Assembly: GCA_003645395.1 (NCBI GenBank)
Contig: QNFC01000110.1
Location: 1 to 6,256, forward strand
Direction: 5' to 3'
Source of the DNA: Gammaproteobacteria bacterium
GTDB taxonomy: Bacteria > Pseudomonadota > Gammaproteobacteria > Immundisolibacterales > Immundisolibacteraceae
DNA: 6,256 bases
Of the stretch, positions 1 through 6,256 are shown one piece after another. The position numbers and the translations under genes were made by a program. Each line of letters begins with the position of its first letter. Within the stretch, counting starts at the first letter, position 1. The notes beneath the pieces are model-generated. The model saw only the letters and a list, made by a program, of their open reading frames with translations, did not search any database and had not been told where the DNA came from.

Positions 1-96
1 ATGTCAGACTGGATTTAGCCGTTCACGCAGGGCCGCGATGTTACCGATGAAGCCGAGTAAAATCAATCAAGATTGGTGCCAAATCACACCGTGAGA
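1..96 (-). other. Unassigned sequence downstream of glmM
   Basis: No frame on the minus strand stays open across these 96 bases, and no TpiA N-terminus (an AGNWKMN-type motif) is present. The only visible structures are a weak imperfect inverted repeat at 75-90 (GGTG/CACC arms), with no T-run after it, and a 20-codon frame at 4-66. The region may be a spacer before the next gene, which lies outside the window. Confidence 0.5.
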
Positions 97-1455
97 TCAC
101 TCGCCGGCAGCAAATTTGGCAACTCCGGCAGCAACTGCAGTAGCCAGCTCATTACCAACCTGACGGATAGCGCCCGGATCCTGCCCCTCGACCATTACTC
201 TCACCACCGGTTCAGTACCAGACGAGCGCACCAGGATACGACCCTCATCCCCCAACCTCTGTTCGAGCTCAGCGGAGACTGTCTGAACCCGTTTATCGTC
301 GTCGACACGATAACCGGGCAAGGTATCCACATTGATCAACACCTGGGGCAACTTAACCATTTGCCGCTTAAGCTCATAAAGCGTCTTTCCACTTTCTAAC
401 ATGGCTGATACCACCTGCAGAGCGGCGACTATGCCATCCCCGGTCGAAGTCTTATCAAGCGTGATGATATGGCCCGAATTCTCACCACCAAGCATCCACT
501 TTTTCTGTTTCAGCAGCTCGATCACGTAACGGTCGCCTACATTCGCGCGTATGAACGGCACGCCCAGCACCTTAAGCGACTGTTCTAGCCCCAGGTTGCT
601 CATCACGGTGCCAACCACCCCACCCTTGAGCAAACCGCGACGCTGAAGTTCATGGGCCATCACGCAAATCAGCTCGTCGCCGTCTACTTGTTCGCCCTTT
701 TCATCAATCATCAACAAGCGATCGCCGTCGCCGTCCAAGGCAATGCCGATGTCAGCTCGGTGCAATTTAACTGCCGCTTCTAAACTGGCGGGCGAAGTGG
801 AGCCAACCTCAGCATTGATATTCAATCCGTCCGGGTTAACACCAACAGTAAACACTTCTGCACCCAGTTCACGAAACACCGCTGGTGCGACATGATAGGT
901 CGCACCGTGGGCGCAATCGACCACTACCCTCAAGCCACGCAAATCTCCTTCACTGGAAAAGGTGCTCTTACAAAATTCGATATAGCGACCCGCAGCATCT
1001 TCTACCCGAGTCACTTTACCTAATTGGTCCGCTTCGACGGTGTGCATTGGCTTTTCAATCTGGGCCTCAATGTCTAATTCGGCCTGATCTGGAAATTTTT
1101 CCCCCACATTGGAAAAGAACTTAATGCCATTGTCGTAAAAGGGATTATGCGAAGCACTTATTACAATGCCCGCCTGGGCGTGAAACGTGCGCGTAAGATA
1201 GGCGACCGCTGGAGTTGGCATCGGCCCAAGCATCATGATATCGACGCCCGCCGCGACAAGCCCTGCTTCCAGCGCGGACTCAAACATATATCCAGAGATA
1301 CGCGTGTCCTTACCAATCACCACTTTGGGACGGCCTTCACGACTAAGCACTTTGCCGAGCGCCCAACCCAACTTAAGTACAAATTCGGGGTTAATCAGCT
1401 CATTACCAACCCGACCTCTAATTCCATCGGTACCAAAATACTTCCGTTTCTTCAT
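97..1455 (-). CDS. glmM: Phosphoglucosamine mutase
   Basis: GlmM interconverts glucosamine-6-phosphate and glucosamine-1-phosphate, the step before GlmU in UDP-GlcNAc synthesis for peptidoglycan and lipopolysaccharide. The 452-residue protein (445 in E. coli) opens with the diagnostic KYFGTDGIRGRVG. The active-site SASHNP has the phosphorylated serine at 102, the same number as E. coli. The metal loop DGDGDR is at 241-246, the sugar-specificity loop GGENSGH at 323-329, and the phosphate-binding loop RSSGTEPVVRVMVEG at 410-424. The GENSGH loop and gene context favour GlmM over phosphomannomutase or phosphoglucomutase. The ATG directly follows the folP TAA with no gap. The end carries a short Ala/Gly-rich extension (AAGVAKFAAGE) beyond the E. 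coli terminus. The operon is commonly continued by tpiA and secG in relatives, but neither is seen here. Confidence 0.97.
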   Translation of the reverse strand: MKKRKYFGTDGIRGRVGNELINPEFVLKLGWALGKVLSREGRPKVVIGKDTRISGYMFESALEAGLVAAGVDIMMLGPMPTPAVAYLTRTFHAQAGIVISASHNPFYDNGIKFFSNVGEKFPDQAELDIEAQIEKPMHTVEADQLGKVTRVEDAAGRYIEFCKSTFSSEGDLRGLRVVVDCAHGATYHVAPAVFRELGAEVFTVGVNPDGLNINAEVGSTSPASLEAAVKLHRADIGIALDGDGDRLLMIDEKGEQVDGDELICVMAHELQRRGLLKGGVVGTVMSNLGLEQSLKVLGVPFIRANVGDRYVIELLKQKKWMLGGENSGHIITLDKTSTGDGIVAALQVVSAMLESGKTLYELKRQMVKLPQVLINVDTLPGYRVDDDKRVQTVSAELEQRLGDEGRILVRSSGTEPVVRVMVEGQDPGAIRQVGNELATAVAAGVAKFAAGE

Positions 1456-2298
1456 TTAGTTAATCTCCGACACTTGTTGTGCCATTGCCGACCAGACCTT
1501 TAGAACGTCCACGGTTTCACCAACATCGTGACAGCGAATGATTCGCGCGCCTCTTTCCGCAGCGATAACAGCGCCTGCAAGGCTGCCGCACAACCGTTGA
1601 TCAATCGGTTTTTGAAGAATATCCCCAAACATTTTTTTTCGGGACAAACCCACCAGAACTGGCACGCCTAACTCAATAAATTGGTCAATATGACCGAGAA
1701 GCTGCAGATTATGAGACAAGGTTTTGCCGAATCCGAAGCCAGGATCGACAACAATTTTCGCGCAACTCAATCCCGCAGCTTCACACGCTGCAATACGTTC
1801 CCGCAAAAACTGCACAATTTCTAGTACCGGGTCAGCGTAACAAGGGGCATCCTGCATGGTTTGCGGAGTAGCCTGCATGTGCATCAAACAAACCGCCGCA
1901 CCGCTTTCCACAGCTACAGCCAGCGCAGTCGGGGCTCGCAACGCGTTGACATCATTAATCATCCCGGCTCCTGCTGCCGTAGCCGCGAGCATCACTTCAG
2001 GGTGACGGGTATCTATTGAAATAGGGACATCAATCGCCTGCACCAATTCTTCAAATACCGGCAGAACTCGGTCGAGTTCCTGTTGAATAGAGATCAGTTC
2101 GGCACCAGGCCGGGTGGATTCCCCGCCTATATCTAAAATAGCTGCGCCGTCAGCAACCATCTCTATGCCACGCTCAACAGCAATATCAGCCGCTATAAAC
2201 CGACCACCGTCAGAAAATGAGTCGGGAGTTACATTTAACACCCCCATAACTACGGGCTGGTCCAACACGAGCGATCGGCCCGCGCAATCTATGACCAT
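1456..2298 (-). CDS. folP: Dihydropteroate synthase
   Basis: DHPS condenses 6-hydroxymethyl-dihydropterin pyrophosphate with p-aminobenzoate to give dihydropteroate, the sulfonamide-sensitive step of folate synthesis. The 280-residue protein (282 in E. coli) forms a TIM barrel with all the expected loops: VMGVLNVTPDSFSDGG with N22, GGESTRPGA with T62 and R63, SIDTRHPE with D96, INDVNA with N115, DPGFGFGK with D185, GLSRKKM with K221, and IIRCHDV with R255 and H257. F28 and P64, positions where sulfonamide-resistance changes are known, carry the sensitive-type residues. The frame is the same as that of ftsH and the ftsH TAA lies six codons before this ATG, so no longer start exists. GGAG directly abuts the ATG, which is unusually close, so coupling to ftsH translation is likely. 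The stop TAA is immediately followed by the glmM ATG. Confidence 0.97.
   Translation of the reverse strand: MVIDCAGRSLVLDQPVVMGVLNVTPDSFSDGGRFIAADIAVERGIEMVADGAAILDIGGESTRPGAELISIQQELDRVLPVFEELVQAIDVPISIDTRHPEVMLAATAAGAGMINDVNALRAPTALAVAVESGAAVCLMHMQATPQTMQDAPCYADPVLEIVQFLRERIAACEAAGLSCAKIVVDPGFGFGKTLSHNLQLLGHIDQFIELGVPVLVGLSRKKMFGDILQKPIDQRLCGSLAGAVIAAERGARIIRCHDVGETVDVLKVWSAMAQQVSEIN
1465..1468 (-). promoter_or_regulatory. Ribosome binding site of glmM inside the folP 3' end
   Basis: GGAG lies nine bases upstream of the glmM ATG, within the last codons of folP (the Ser-Glu codons TCG GAG). It supports ATG 1455 as the start and fits translational coupling between the two genes. Confidence 0.6.
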
Positions 2299-2316
2299 CT
2301 CCGTAAAAAAGGTTAA

Positions 2317-4224
2317 TTAGTGCTCAGATGCTGCGTCGCCGACACCTTCTGAACCCTCGGAGTCATCCTGAGATGATTTCGCAGCTGGCTGTGGAGTATT
2401 TACATCACTTGGCGGCCGTGGCGGCTTACCAGCCATCATGTCTTTAATCTGATCTTCGTTAATGGTTTCAAGGTCAATCAGCGCCTTAGCCATCGCGTGC
2501 AGCACGTCAATTTTTTCTTCTAAAATAGCTGCCGCCCGCTGGTAATTTCGATCCAGCAGATCTTTCATTTCAACATCTATTTTTGCAGCTGTATCATCAG
2601 ACATGTGCTTAGACTGAGTCACACTACGCCCAAGAAACACCTCTTCCTCATCTTCGGCATAGGCAAGCGGACCCATTTCGGTAGATAGACCCCAGCGAGT
2701 AACCATGTTATGAGCAAGCTCGGTCGCGCGCTTGATATCGTTGGAAGCCCCAGTAGTTACGCCGTCCGCACCAAAAATTAGTTCCTCAGCAACACGCCCG
2801 CCATAAAGACTACATATCTGGCTTTCAAGACGCTGCTTGCTGTAGCTGTAGCGATCCTCTTCAGGCAAAAACAGAGTCACCCCAAGCGCCCGGCCATGGG
2901 GAATAATGCTGACTTTGTACACGGGGTCGTGACTCGGCACTGACAGACCAACTATTGCGTGTCCCGCCTCGTGGTAAGCCGTGAGCTTCTTTTCCTCATC
3001 ACTCATTACCATAGAGCGACGTTCGACTCCCATCATAATTTTATCTTTGGCGCGATCAAAATCGTACATTTCCACTACCCGCTTATTACCTCGGGCAGCC
3101 AGCAATGAAGCCTCGTTTACCAGATTGGCCAAATCCGCACCGGAAAAGCCGGGAGTACCACGGGCTATTACATCAACATCAATATCATCGGATACGGGCA
3201 CTTTACGCATATGCACTTTCAGCACTTGAGCACGACCACGGATATCTGGCAACGACACCACGACCTGACGATCAAACCTTCCCGGACGTAGTAGTGCCGG
3301 ATCAAGCACGTCAGGTCGGTTAGTGGCCGCAATCACGATCACACCATCATTGGCCTCAAAACCGTCCATCTCTACCAGTAGTTGATTCAAAGTCTGTTCA
3401 CGTTCGTCGTGACCACCACCAAGACCGGCACCACGATGGCGACCAACCGCGTCAATTTCGTCAATGAAAATGATGCACGGCGAACTCTTTTTTGCCTGTT
3501 CGAACATATCCCTTACTCGGGAAGCGCCCACACCGACAAACATTTCAACAAAATCAGACCCGGAAATAGTAAAAAATGGCACCTTCGCTTCACCGGCGAT
3601 CGCCCTCGCTAACAAAGTTTTACCGGTACCAGGACTGCCTACCATCAATACGCCCCGTGGCAGATGTCCGCCGAGGCGCTGAAACTTACCGGGGTCTCGC
3701 AAAAACTCTACGAGCTCATGAACCTCTTCTTTGGCTTCATCAACGCCGGCTACATCTGCAAAGGTAACCTTAATCTGATCCTCGTTAAGCAAGCGCGCAC
3801 GACTTTTGCCAAACGGCATGATGCCGCCCTTTCCCCCGCCGCCCTGCATCTGGCGCATGAAGTAAACATAAACGCCTATCAGCAGCAGAATCGGAAAGGA
3901 AGAGATGAGAATCTGCATCAGAATGGACTGTTTTTCCGGCGGTTCAGCACGAACTTCCACGCCGTTGGCCAGCAGATCATCGATCATGCGGTCATCCTGC
4001 GGAGCGAAGACTTCATAGCTTTGGCCGCTGCCATTAACAACGTAAAGCGTATCACCCTGAATTCGAACCGACTGCACCGATCCACTCTTCACCTCGTTGA
4101 TAAATTGGGAATAAGTGATCGGGTTAGGCTGATTATTTCGCGCCGAAAAATTACTGAACACACTCATCAGTACTAACGCCACAACAACCCACAGAACGAT
4201 GTTCTTAGTCATTCCATTCAACAA
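2317..4224 (-). CDS. ftsH: ATP-dependent zinc metalloprotease FtsH
   Basis: FtsH is a hexameric inner-membrane AAA+ protease that extracts and degrades misassembled membrane proteins and regulators; known E. coli substrates include LpxC and the heat-shock sigma factor. Numbering from the first TTG: membrane segment 1 at about 9-24, periplasmic domain at about 25-102, membrane segment 2 at about 103-123, Walker A GSPGTGKT 196-203, pore loop FVG 229-231, Walker B FIDEID 253-258, sensor Asn 302, arginine-finger region RPGRFDR 313-319, zinc site HEAGH 418-422 with third ligand D496 in GASND, and an acidic proline-rich tail. Three starts compete: TTG 4224, TTG 4221 and ATG 4212. E. coli-like proteins begin MAKNLILW, matching MTKNIVLW from the ATG, but the only ribosome binding site favours a TTG, and longer forms with a few residues before MAKN are known in the family. 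Length is 631-635 residues, near the usual 640. folP follows after 18 bases. Confidence 0.97.
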   Translation of the reverse strand: MLNGMTKNIVLWVVVALVLMSVFSNFSARNNQPNPITYSQFINEVKSGSVQSVRIQGDTLYVVNGSGQSYEVFAPQDDRMIDDLLANGVEVRAEPPEKQSILMQILISSFPILLLIGVYVYFMRQMQGGGGKGGIMPFGKSRARLLNEDQIKVTFADVAGVDEAKEEVHELVEFLRDPGKFQRLGGHLPRGVLMVGSPGTGKTLLARAIAGEAKVPFFTISGSDFVEMFVGVGASRVRDMFEQAKKSSPCIIFIDEIDAVGRHRGAGLGGGHDEREQTLNQLLVEMDGFEANDGVIVIAATNRPDVLDPALLRPGRFDRQVVVSLPDIRGRAQVLKVHMRKVPVSDDIDVDVIARGTPGFSGADLANLVNEASLLAARGNKRVVEMYDFDRAKDKIMMGVERRSMVMSDEEKKLTAYHEAGHAIVGLSVPSHDPVYKVSIIPHGRALGVTLFLPEEDRYSYSKQRLESQICSLYGGRVAEELIFGADGVTTGASNDIKRATELAHNMVTRWGLSTEMGPLAYAEDEEEVFLGRSVTQSKHMSDDTAAKIDVEMKDLLDRNYQRAAAILEEKIDVLHAMAKALIDLETINEDQIKDMMAGKPPRPPSDVNTPQPAAKSSQDDSEGSEGVGDAASEH

Positions 4225-4230
4225 TAGATA

Positions 4231-4235
4231 CCTTT
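4231..4235 (-). promoter_or_regulatory. Probable ribosome binding site of ftsH
   Basis: AAAGG on the minus strand lies 6 bases before the TTG at 4224, 9 before the TTG at 4221 and 18 before the first ATG at 4212. The spacing fits either TTG and is too long for the ATG. Confidence 0.55.
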
Positions 4236-4248
4236 ACTTGAAATTTAG

Positions 4249-4274
4249 AGCGGCTAGCATCTTGCTACACCGCT
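4249..4274 (-). promoter_or_regulatory. Stem-loop in the ftsH leader
   Basis: Inverted repeat of two stacked five-base stems. The outer arms are AGCGG (4249-4253) and CCGCT (4270-4274). The inner arms are TAGCA (4255-4259) and TGCTA (4263-4267), with a three-base loop and a small 1-by-2 internal bulge. In the ftsH mRNA it would end 13 bases before the AAAGG ribosome binding site. It is followed by CTAAATTTC rather than a T-run, so it does not look like an intrinsic terminator. A role in mRNA stability, processing or translational control of ftsH is inference. Confidence 0.5.
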
Positions 4275-4417
4275 GAACACTCATCGGACAACCCCTCTCA
4301 GGCTCTCGATGATGTGATTAGTTTATCGTCCAGCTTAACGAATTTTTGACTTAAAGGCCTCTCTAAAAAAACACTTGCTGAAAAACCCGTCTGCAGCCAT
4401 GCCCCACACACTTAATG

Positions 4418-5041
4418 TTATCGGCGAAATCCCGTTGCCAACAGATACTGTTCCACACTGCTATCCCGAGATGCGGCCGGCTTGCGCATTACCACCCGGC
4501 CAAAACGCGCTTTAACCTGTTGCCGATACTCGACCATTCCCGCGCCTTCAAAGGTTTTAGTCAGCAACTTTCCACCGGTCTTTAACACCTGCTCGCAAAA
4601 ATCAAGGGTGAGCTCCAATAGATACATCATCGCTGGCTGATCCACTGCCTTGATACCTGAAACATTGGGGGCCATATCACAAATTACAAGGTCTGCAAGA
4701 CCACCATCCAATCGACCCAGCAAATCATCTAGTACCTGCTGATCACGAAAATCCCCTTGAATTACTTCTACACCTGCCAACGGCTCCATTTCCAGTAGGT
4801 CGAGTGCGATCACCCGGCCCTTATCCTTTAACGCTCGGCTGGCCACCTGTGCCCAGCCGCCTGGGGCCGCACCAAGATCAACGACCAACGCGCCGGGCGT
4901 AAACAATCGATCACGCTTATCTATTTCAATCAACTTATAGCTCGCACGCGACCGATAGCCATCGAGCTGCGCTTGTTTAACCCATTTATCAGTAACGTGG
5001 CGGTCAAGCCAACGTGCACTGGAAGTGCTTTTCCTGGTCAA
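4418..5041 (-). CDS. rlmE: 23S rRNA (uridine-2552-2'-O) methyltransferase RlmE
   Basis: RlmE (FtsJ/RrmJ) uses S-adenosylmethionine to 2'-O-methylate U2552 in the A loop of 23S rRNA during late 50S assembly. The protein is 207 residues against 209 in E. coli. The SAM-binding motif DLGAAPGGW is at 55-63, and the K-D-K-E catalytic tetrad can be read as K36 (SRASYKL), D122 (CDMAPNVSG), K162 (TKTF) and E197 (SSVEQYL). The start is taken as TTG: an in-frame TGA lies three codons upstream, AGGTGA sits six bases before the TTG, and the resulting N-terminus MTRKSTSSARWL matches the E. coli MTGKKRSASSSRWL region. No ATG or GTG would keep that conserved N-terminus. The gene is 19 bases after greA and 193 bases before ftsH, the partner it shares a heat-shock operon with in E. 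coli. Confidence 0.96.
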   Translation of the reverse strand: MTRKSTSSARWLDRHVTDKWVKQAQLDGYRSRASYKLIEIDKRDRLFTPGALVVDLGAAPGGWAQVASRALKDKGRVIALDLLEMEPLAGVEVIQGDFRDQQVLDDLLGRLDGGLADLVICDMAPNVSGIKAVDQPAMMYLLELTLDFCEQVLKTGGKLLTKTFEGAGMVEYRQQVKARFGRVVMRKPAASRDSSVEQYLLATGFRR

Positions 5042-5047
5042 CGAAAA

Positions 5048-5053
5048 TCACCT
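5048..5053 (-). promoter_or_regulatory. Ribosome binding site of rlmE (supports TTG start)
   Basis: AGGTGA on the minus strand is a close match to the anti-Shine-Dalgarno partner and lies six bases upstream of the TTG at 5041. Its A-G-G-T-G-A includes the TGA that closes the reading frame upstream, so it decides the start: no longer version of the protein is possible. Confidence 0.7.
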
Positions 5054-5060
5054 GGAGACG

Positions 5061-5537
5061 TTAGATATACTCAATTTTAAGGATTTCAAAGGTTTTCTCC
5101 CCGGCAGGTGCCGGCACGATAACCTGATCATTAAGCTCCTTACCAATCATTGCCCGCGAAATTGGCGATTTAAACGAAACCTTTCCGATCTTTATATCCG
5201 CCTCATCGACTCCGACTATCTGATAACGAATTTCACTGCCGTCTGCAACGTTCACCAACATCACTGTGGCACCAAAAACCACTTTTTCGGTTCCTGCCAA
5301 CTCAAGTGGGTCAATGATATTTGCATTGCCCAGACGATGCTCAATTTCACCGATTCGACCCTCAGCAAACCCTTGCTGTTCACGGGCAGCGTGGTATTCA
5401 GCGTTCTCTTTCAGGTCACCATGCTCCCGCGCCTCAGCAATCGCCAAGATGATCCGTGGCCGATCTTCGTTTTTGAGTTTTTGCAACTCGGCCCGCAGCA
5501 CTTCCACACCACTTTTAGTTATCGCTTCTTTGCTCAT
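5061..5537 (-). CDS. greA: Transcription elongation factor GreA
   Basis: GreA enters the secondary channel of backtracked RNA polymerase and stimulates cleavage of the nascent RNA 3' end. At 158 residues it equals the E. coli length. The N-terminal coiled-coil hairpin (about residues 1-75) carries the highly conserved AREHGDLKENAEYHAAREQQG block, with the acidic tip residues D41 and E44 that act in cleavage at the same numbers as in E. coli. The C-terminal FKBP-like domain (about 80-158) includes VFGATV, IVGVDEAD, SPISRAMIGK and ends in FEILKIEYI. The ATG shares bases with the carB TGA (ATGA, four-base overlap), and only a weak GGA lies eight bases upstream, so translation is probably coupled to carB. 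The closely related GreB is less likely given this motif set and the carB neighbour. The gene is followed after 19 bases by rlmE. Confidence 0.97.
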   Translation of the reverse strand: MSKEAITKSGVEVLRAELQKLKNEDRPRIILAIAEAREHGDLKENAEYHAAREQQGFAEGRIGEIEHRLGNANIIDPLELAGTEKVVFGATVMLVNVADGSEIRYQIVGVDEADIKIGKVSFKSPISRAMIGKELNDQVIVPAPAGEKTFEILKIEYI

Positions 5538-6256
5538 GCATTCATTCCGATATGTAAACTTTGCAGCGACCTGACCTGCGGATCACCAGTCACTTCCAAC
5601 GCCAGACACGTGGCCTCCGCACCGGCTAGCGTGGTGGTATAGGGCACCTGAAACCGCAAAGCGGCTCGCCGAATATTATAAGAATCAGTCACTGCCTGAC
5701 GCCCTTCTGTCGTATTTACGATAAAACGAATATCGCCATTAGTGATCTTATCGACTATATGAGGCCGACCTTCTTTGACCTTGTTAACCGACTCACATTG
5801 GACCCCAGCATCACACAAAAATTCACAGGTCCCGCGGGTCGCTAGCAGATCGAACCCAAACTTCTCCAACGACTTACAAGCGGCTATCAGCCCAGGTCGT
5901 TTGTCGACATCTCGTACACTTATAAACGCGGTCCCGGGCTGTGGCATCGGGTTACCCGCAGCCAATTGCGCCTTGCCAAACGCCTCACCAAAGGTACTGC
6001 CAACCCCCATCACCTCGCCAGTCGATTTCATCTCAGGGCCGAGAAGCACGTCAACACCGGGAAATTTAGCAAACGGAAACACAGCCTCTTTTACGGAATA
6101 ATAATCTGGCACCAACATGTGCAGAAAGCCCTGCTTCTCAAGAGTTTCACCGATCATACAACGAACCGCCACCTTCGCTAGCGGACGAGAAGTCGCTTTG
6201 GAGACAAACGGCACCGTCCGTGACGCTCGCGGGTTCACTTCAAGTATGTAGACCTG
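5534..6256 (-). CDS. carB: Carbamoyl-phosphate synthase large subunit, C-terminal 240 residues (5' end outside window)
   Basis: CarB makes carbamoyl phosphate from bicarbonate, ATP and ammonia delivered by CarA, feeding pyrimidine and arginine synthesis in the cytoplasm. The frame is open to the window edge, and the first visible residues (QVYILEVNPRASRTVPFVSK) are the end of the second ATP-grasp domain, so the true start lies outside. The YYSVKE and LLGPEMKSTGEVMG segments follow, then the MGS-like allosteric domain from about fragment residue 107. The residues that in E. coli bind UMP, IMP or ornithine are present: the two Thr of ATRGT (fragment 140 and 143), Lys of VNKVKEGRPH (159), and Asn and Thr of FIVNTTEGR (181, 183). 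Allosteric control is therefore probably intact. The full family length is about 1,070 residues, so less than a quarter is visible. The stop overlaps the greA start. Identification is secure. Confidence 0.97.
   Translation of the reverse strand, partial: QVYILEVNPRASRTVPFVSKATSRPLAKVAVRCMIGETLEKQGFLHMLVPDYYSVKEAVFPFAKFPGVDVLLGPEMKSTGEVMGVGSTFGEAFGKAQLAAGNPMPQPGTAFISVRDVDKRPGLIAACKSLEKFGFDLLATRGTCEFLCDAGVQCESVNKVKEGRPHIVDKITNGDIRFIVNTTEGRQAVTDSYNIRRAALRFQVPYTTTLAGAEATCLALEVTGDPQVRSLQSLHIGMNA

Larger units (their letters stand above)
4225..4417 (-). other. Intergenic region between rlmE and ftsH
   Basis: The longest non-coding gap in the window. It contains the leader stem-loop and ftsH ribosome binding site listed separately, a run of seven T on the transcribed strand (4365-4371), and AT-rich sequence around 4310-4360 including GATAAACTAAT. 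I could not find a convincing sigma-70 pair, nor the CTTGAA and CCCCAT elements of a sigma-32 promoter. No tRNA or known RNA was recognised. Confidence 0.6.

Noticed and set aside
75..90. Inverted repeat after glmM as a terminator
   Set aside because: Four or five pairs at most and no T-run follows on the minus strand.
3664..4176. Plus-strand open frame of 170 codons inside ftsH
   Set aside because: It is antisense to the conserved N-terminal half of ftsH, and its translation is a low-similarity shadow without any known motif.
4365..4397. Possible intrinsic terminator after rlmE (GCTG/CAGC arms with seven T downstream)
   Set aside because: The stem has only four pairs around a 13-base loop, and five further bases separate it from the T-run; this is too weak to call.
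4335..4400. Minus-strand 21-codon frame in the rlmE-ftsH gap (starts MAADGFFSK)
   Set aside because: The only purine-rich stretch (GGGG) is one base from the ATG, the peptide is unfamiliar, and a frame this short is expected by chance.
4225..4417. Heat-shock (sigma-32) promoter for ftsH, expected from E. coli
   Set aside because: No CTTGAA and CCCCAT pair at correct spacing was found on the minus strand. The CTTGAAA at 4238-4244 is on the plus strand and points the wrong way.
5025..5642. Plus-strand open frame of 205 codons spanning all of greA
   Set aside because: It is fully antisense to greA and the ends of rlmE and carB, whose proteins are unmistakable. The translation shows no recognisable domain and there is no ribosome binding site worth noting.
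1..6256. CRISPR array, insertion sequence, tRNA or other mobile signature
   Set aside because: No spaced direct repeats, transposase motifs, terminal inverted repeats or tRNA cloverleaf were seen; genes are contiguous and intact.

Overview
The window is a run of conserved housekeeping genes, all on the minus strand, from a gammaproteobacterium. Read in the direction of transcription (high to low coordinates) the order is carB (3' part only), greA, rlmE (ftsJ/rrmJ), ftsH, folP, glmM. This is the classic gammaproteobacterial carAB-greA-(yhbY)-rlmE-ftsH-folP-glmM neighbourhood. The proteins align by eye with their E. coli counterparts, often residue number for residue number: DHPS K221/R255/H257, GlmM S102, GreA D41/E44. 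Base composition is balanced, and the order resembles that of Pseudomonas and related marine gammaproteobacteria; I cannot place the genus.

Layout: carB enters from the right edge and its TGA overlaps the greA ATG in an ATGA junction (5534-5537). GreA is followed after 19 bases by rlmE, which appears to start with TTG behind a good Shine-Dalgarno. A 193-base gap (4225-4417) separates rlmE from ftsH and contains a strong stem-loop just upstream of the ftsH ribosome binding site. FtsH, also probably begun by TTG, is followed after 18 bases by folP. The folP stop directly abuts the glmM ATG (TAAATG). The last 96 bases (1-96), downstream of glmM, hold no recognisable gene; tpiA, the common next gene in related genomes, does not begin in this stretch.

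Functionally the cluster combines carbamoyl phosphate supply (CarB), transcript rescue (GreA), 23S rRNA 2'-O-methylation (RlmE), membrane protein quality control (FtsH), folate synthesis (FolP) and amino sugar supply for peptidoglycan and LPS (GlmM). The tight junctions suggest two co-transcribed blocks, carB-greA-rlmE and ftsH-folP-glmM, possibly joined across the 193-base gap.

I found no mobile element, CRISPR array, RNA gene, toxin-antitoxin pair or unknown multi-gene system. The points worth a second look are small: start codon choice in rlmE and ftsH, the ftsH leader hairpin, the missing yhbY, and the unexplained tail after glmM.
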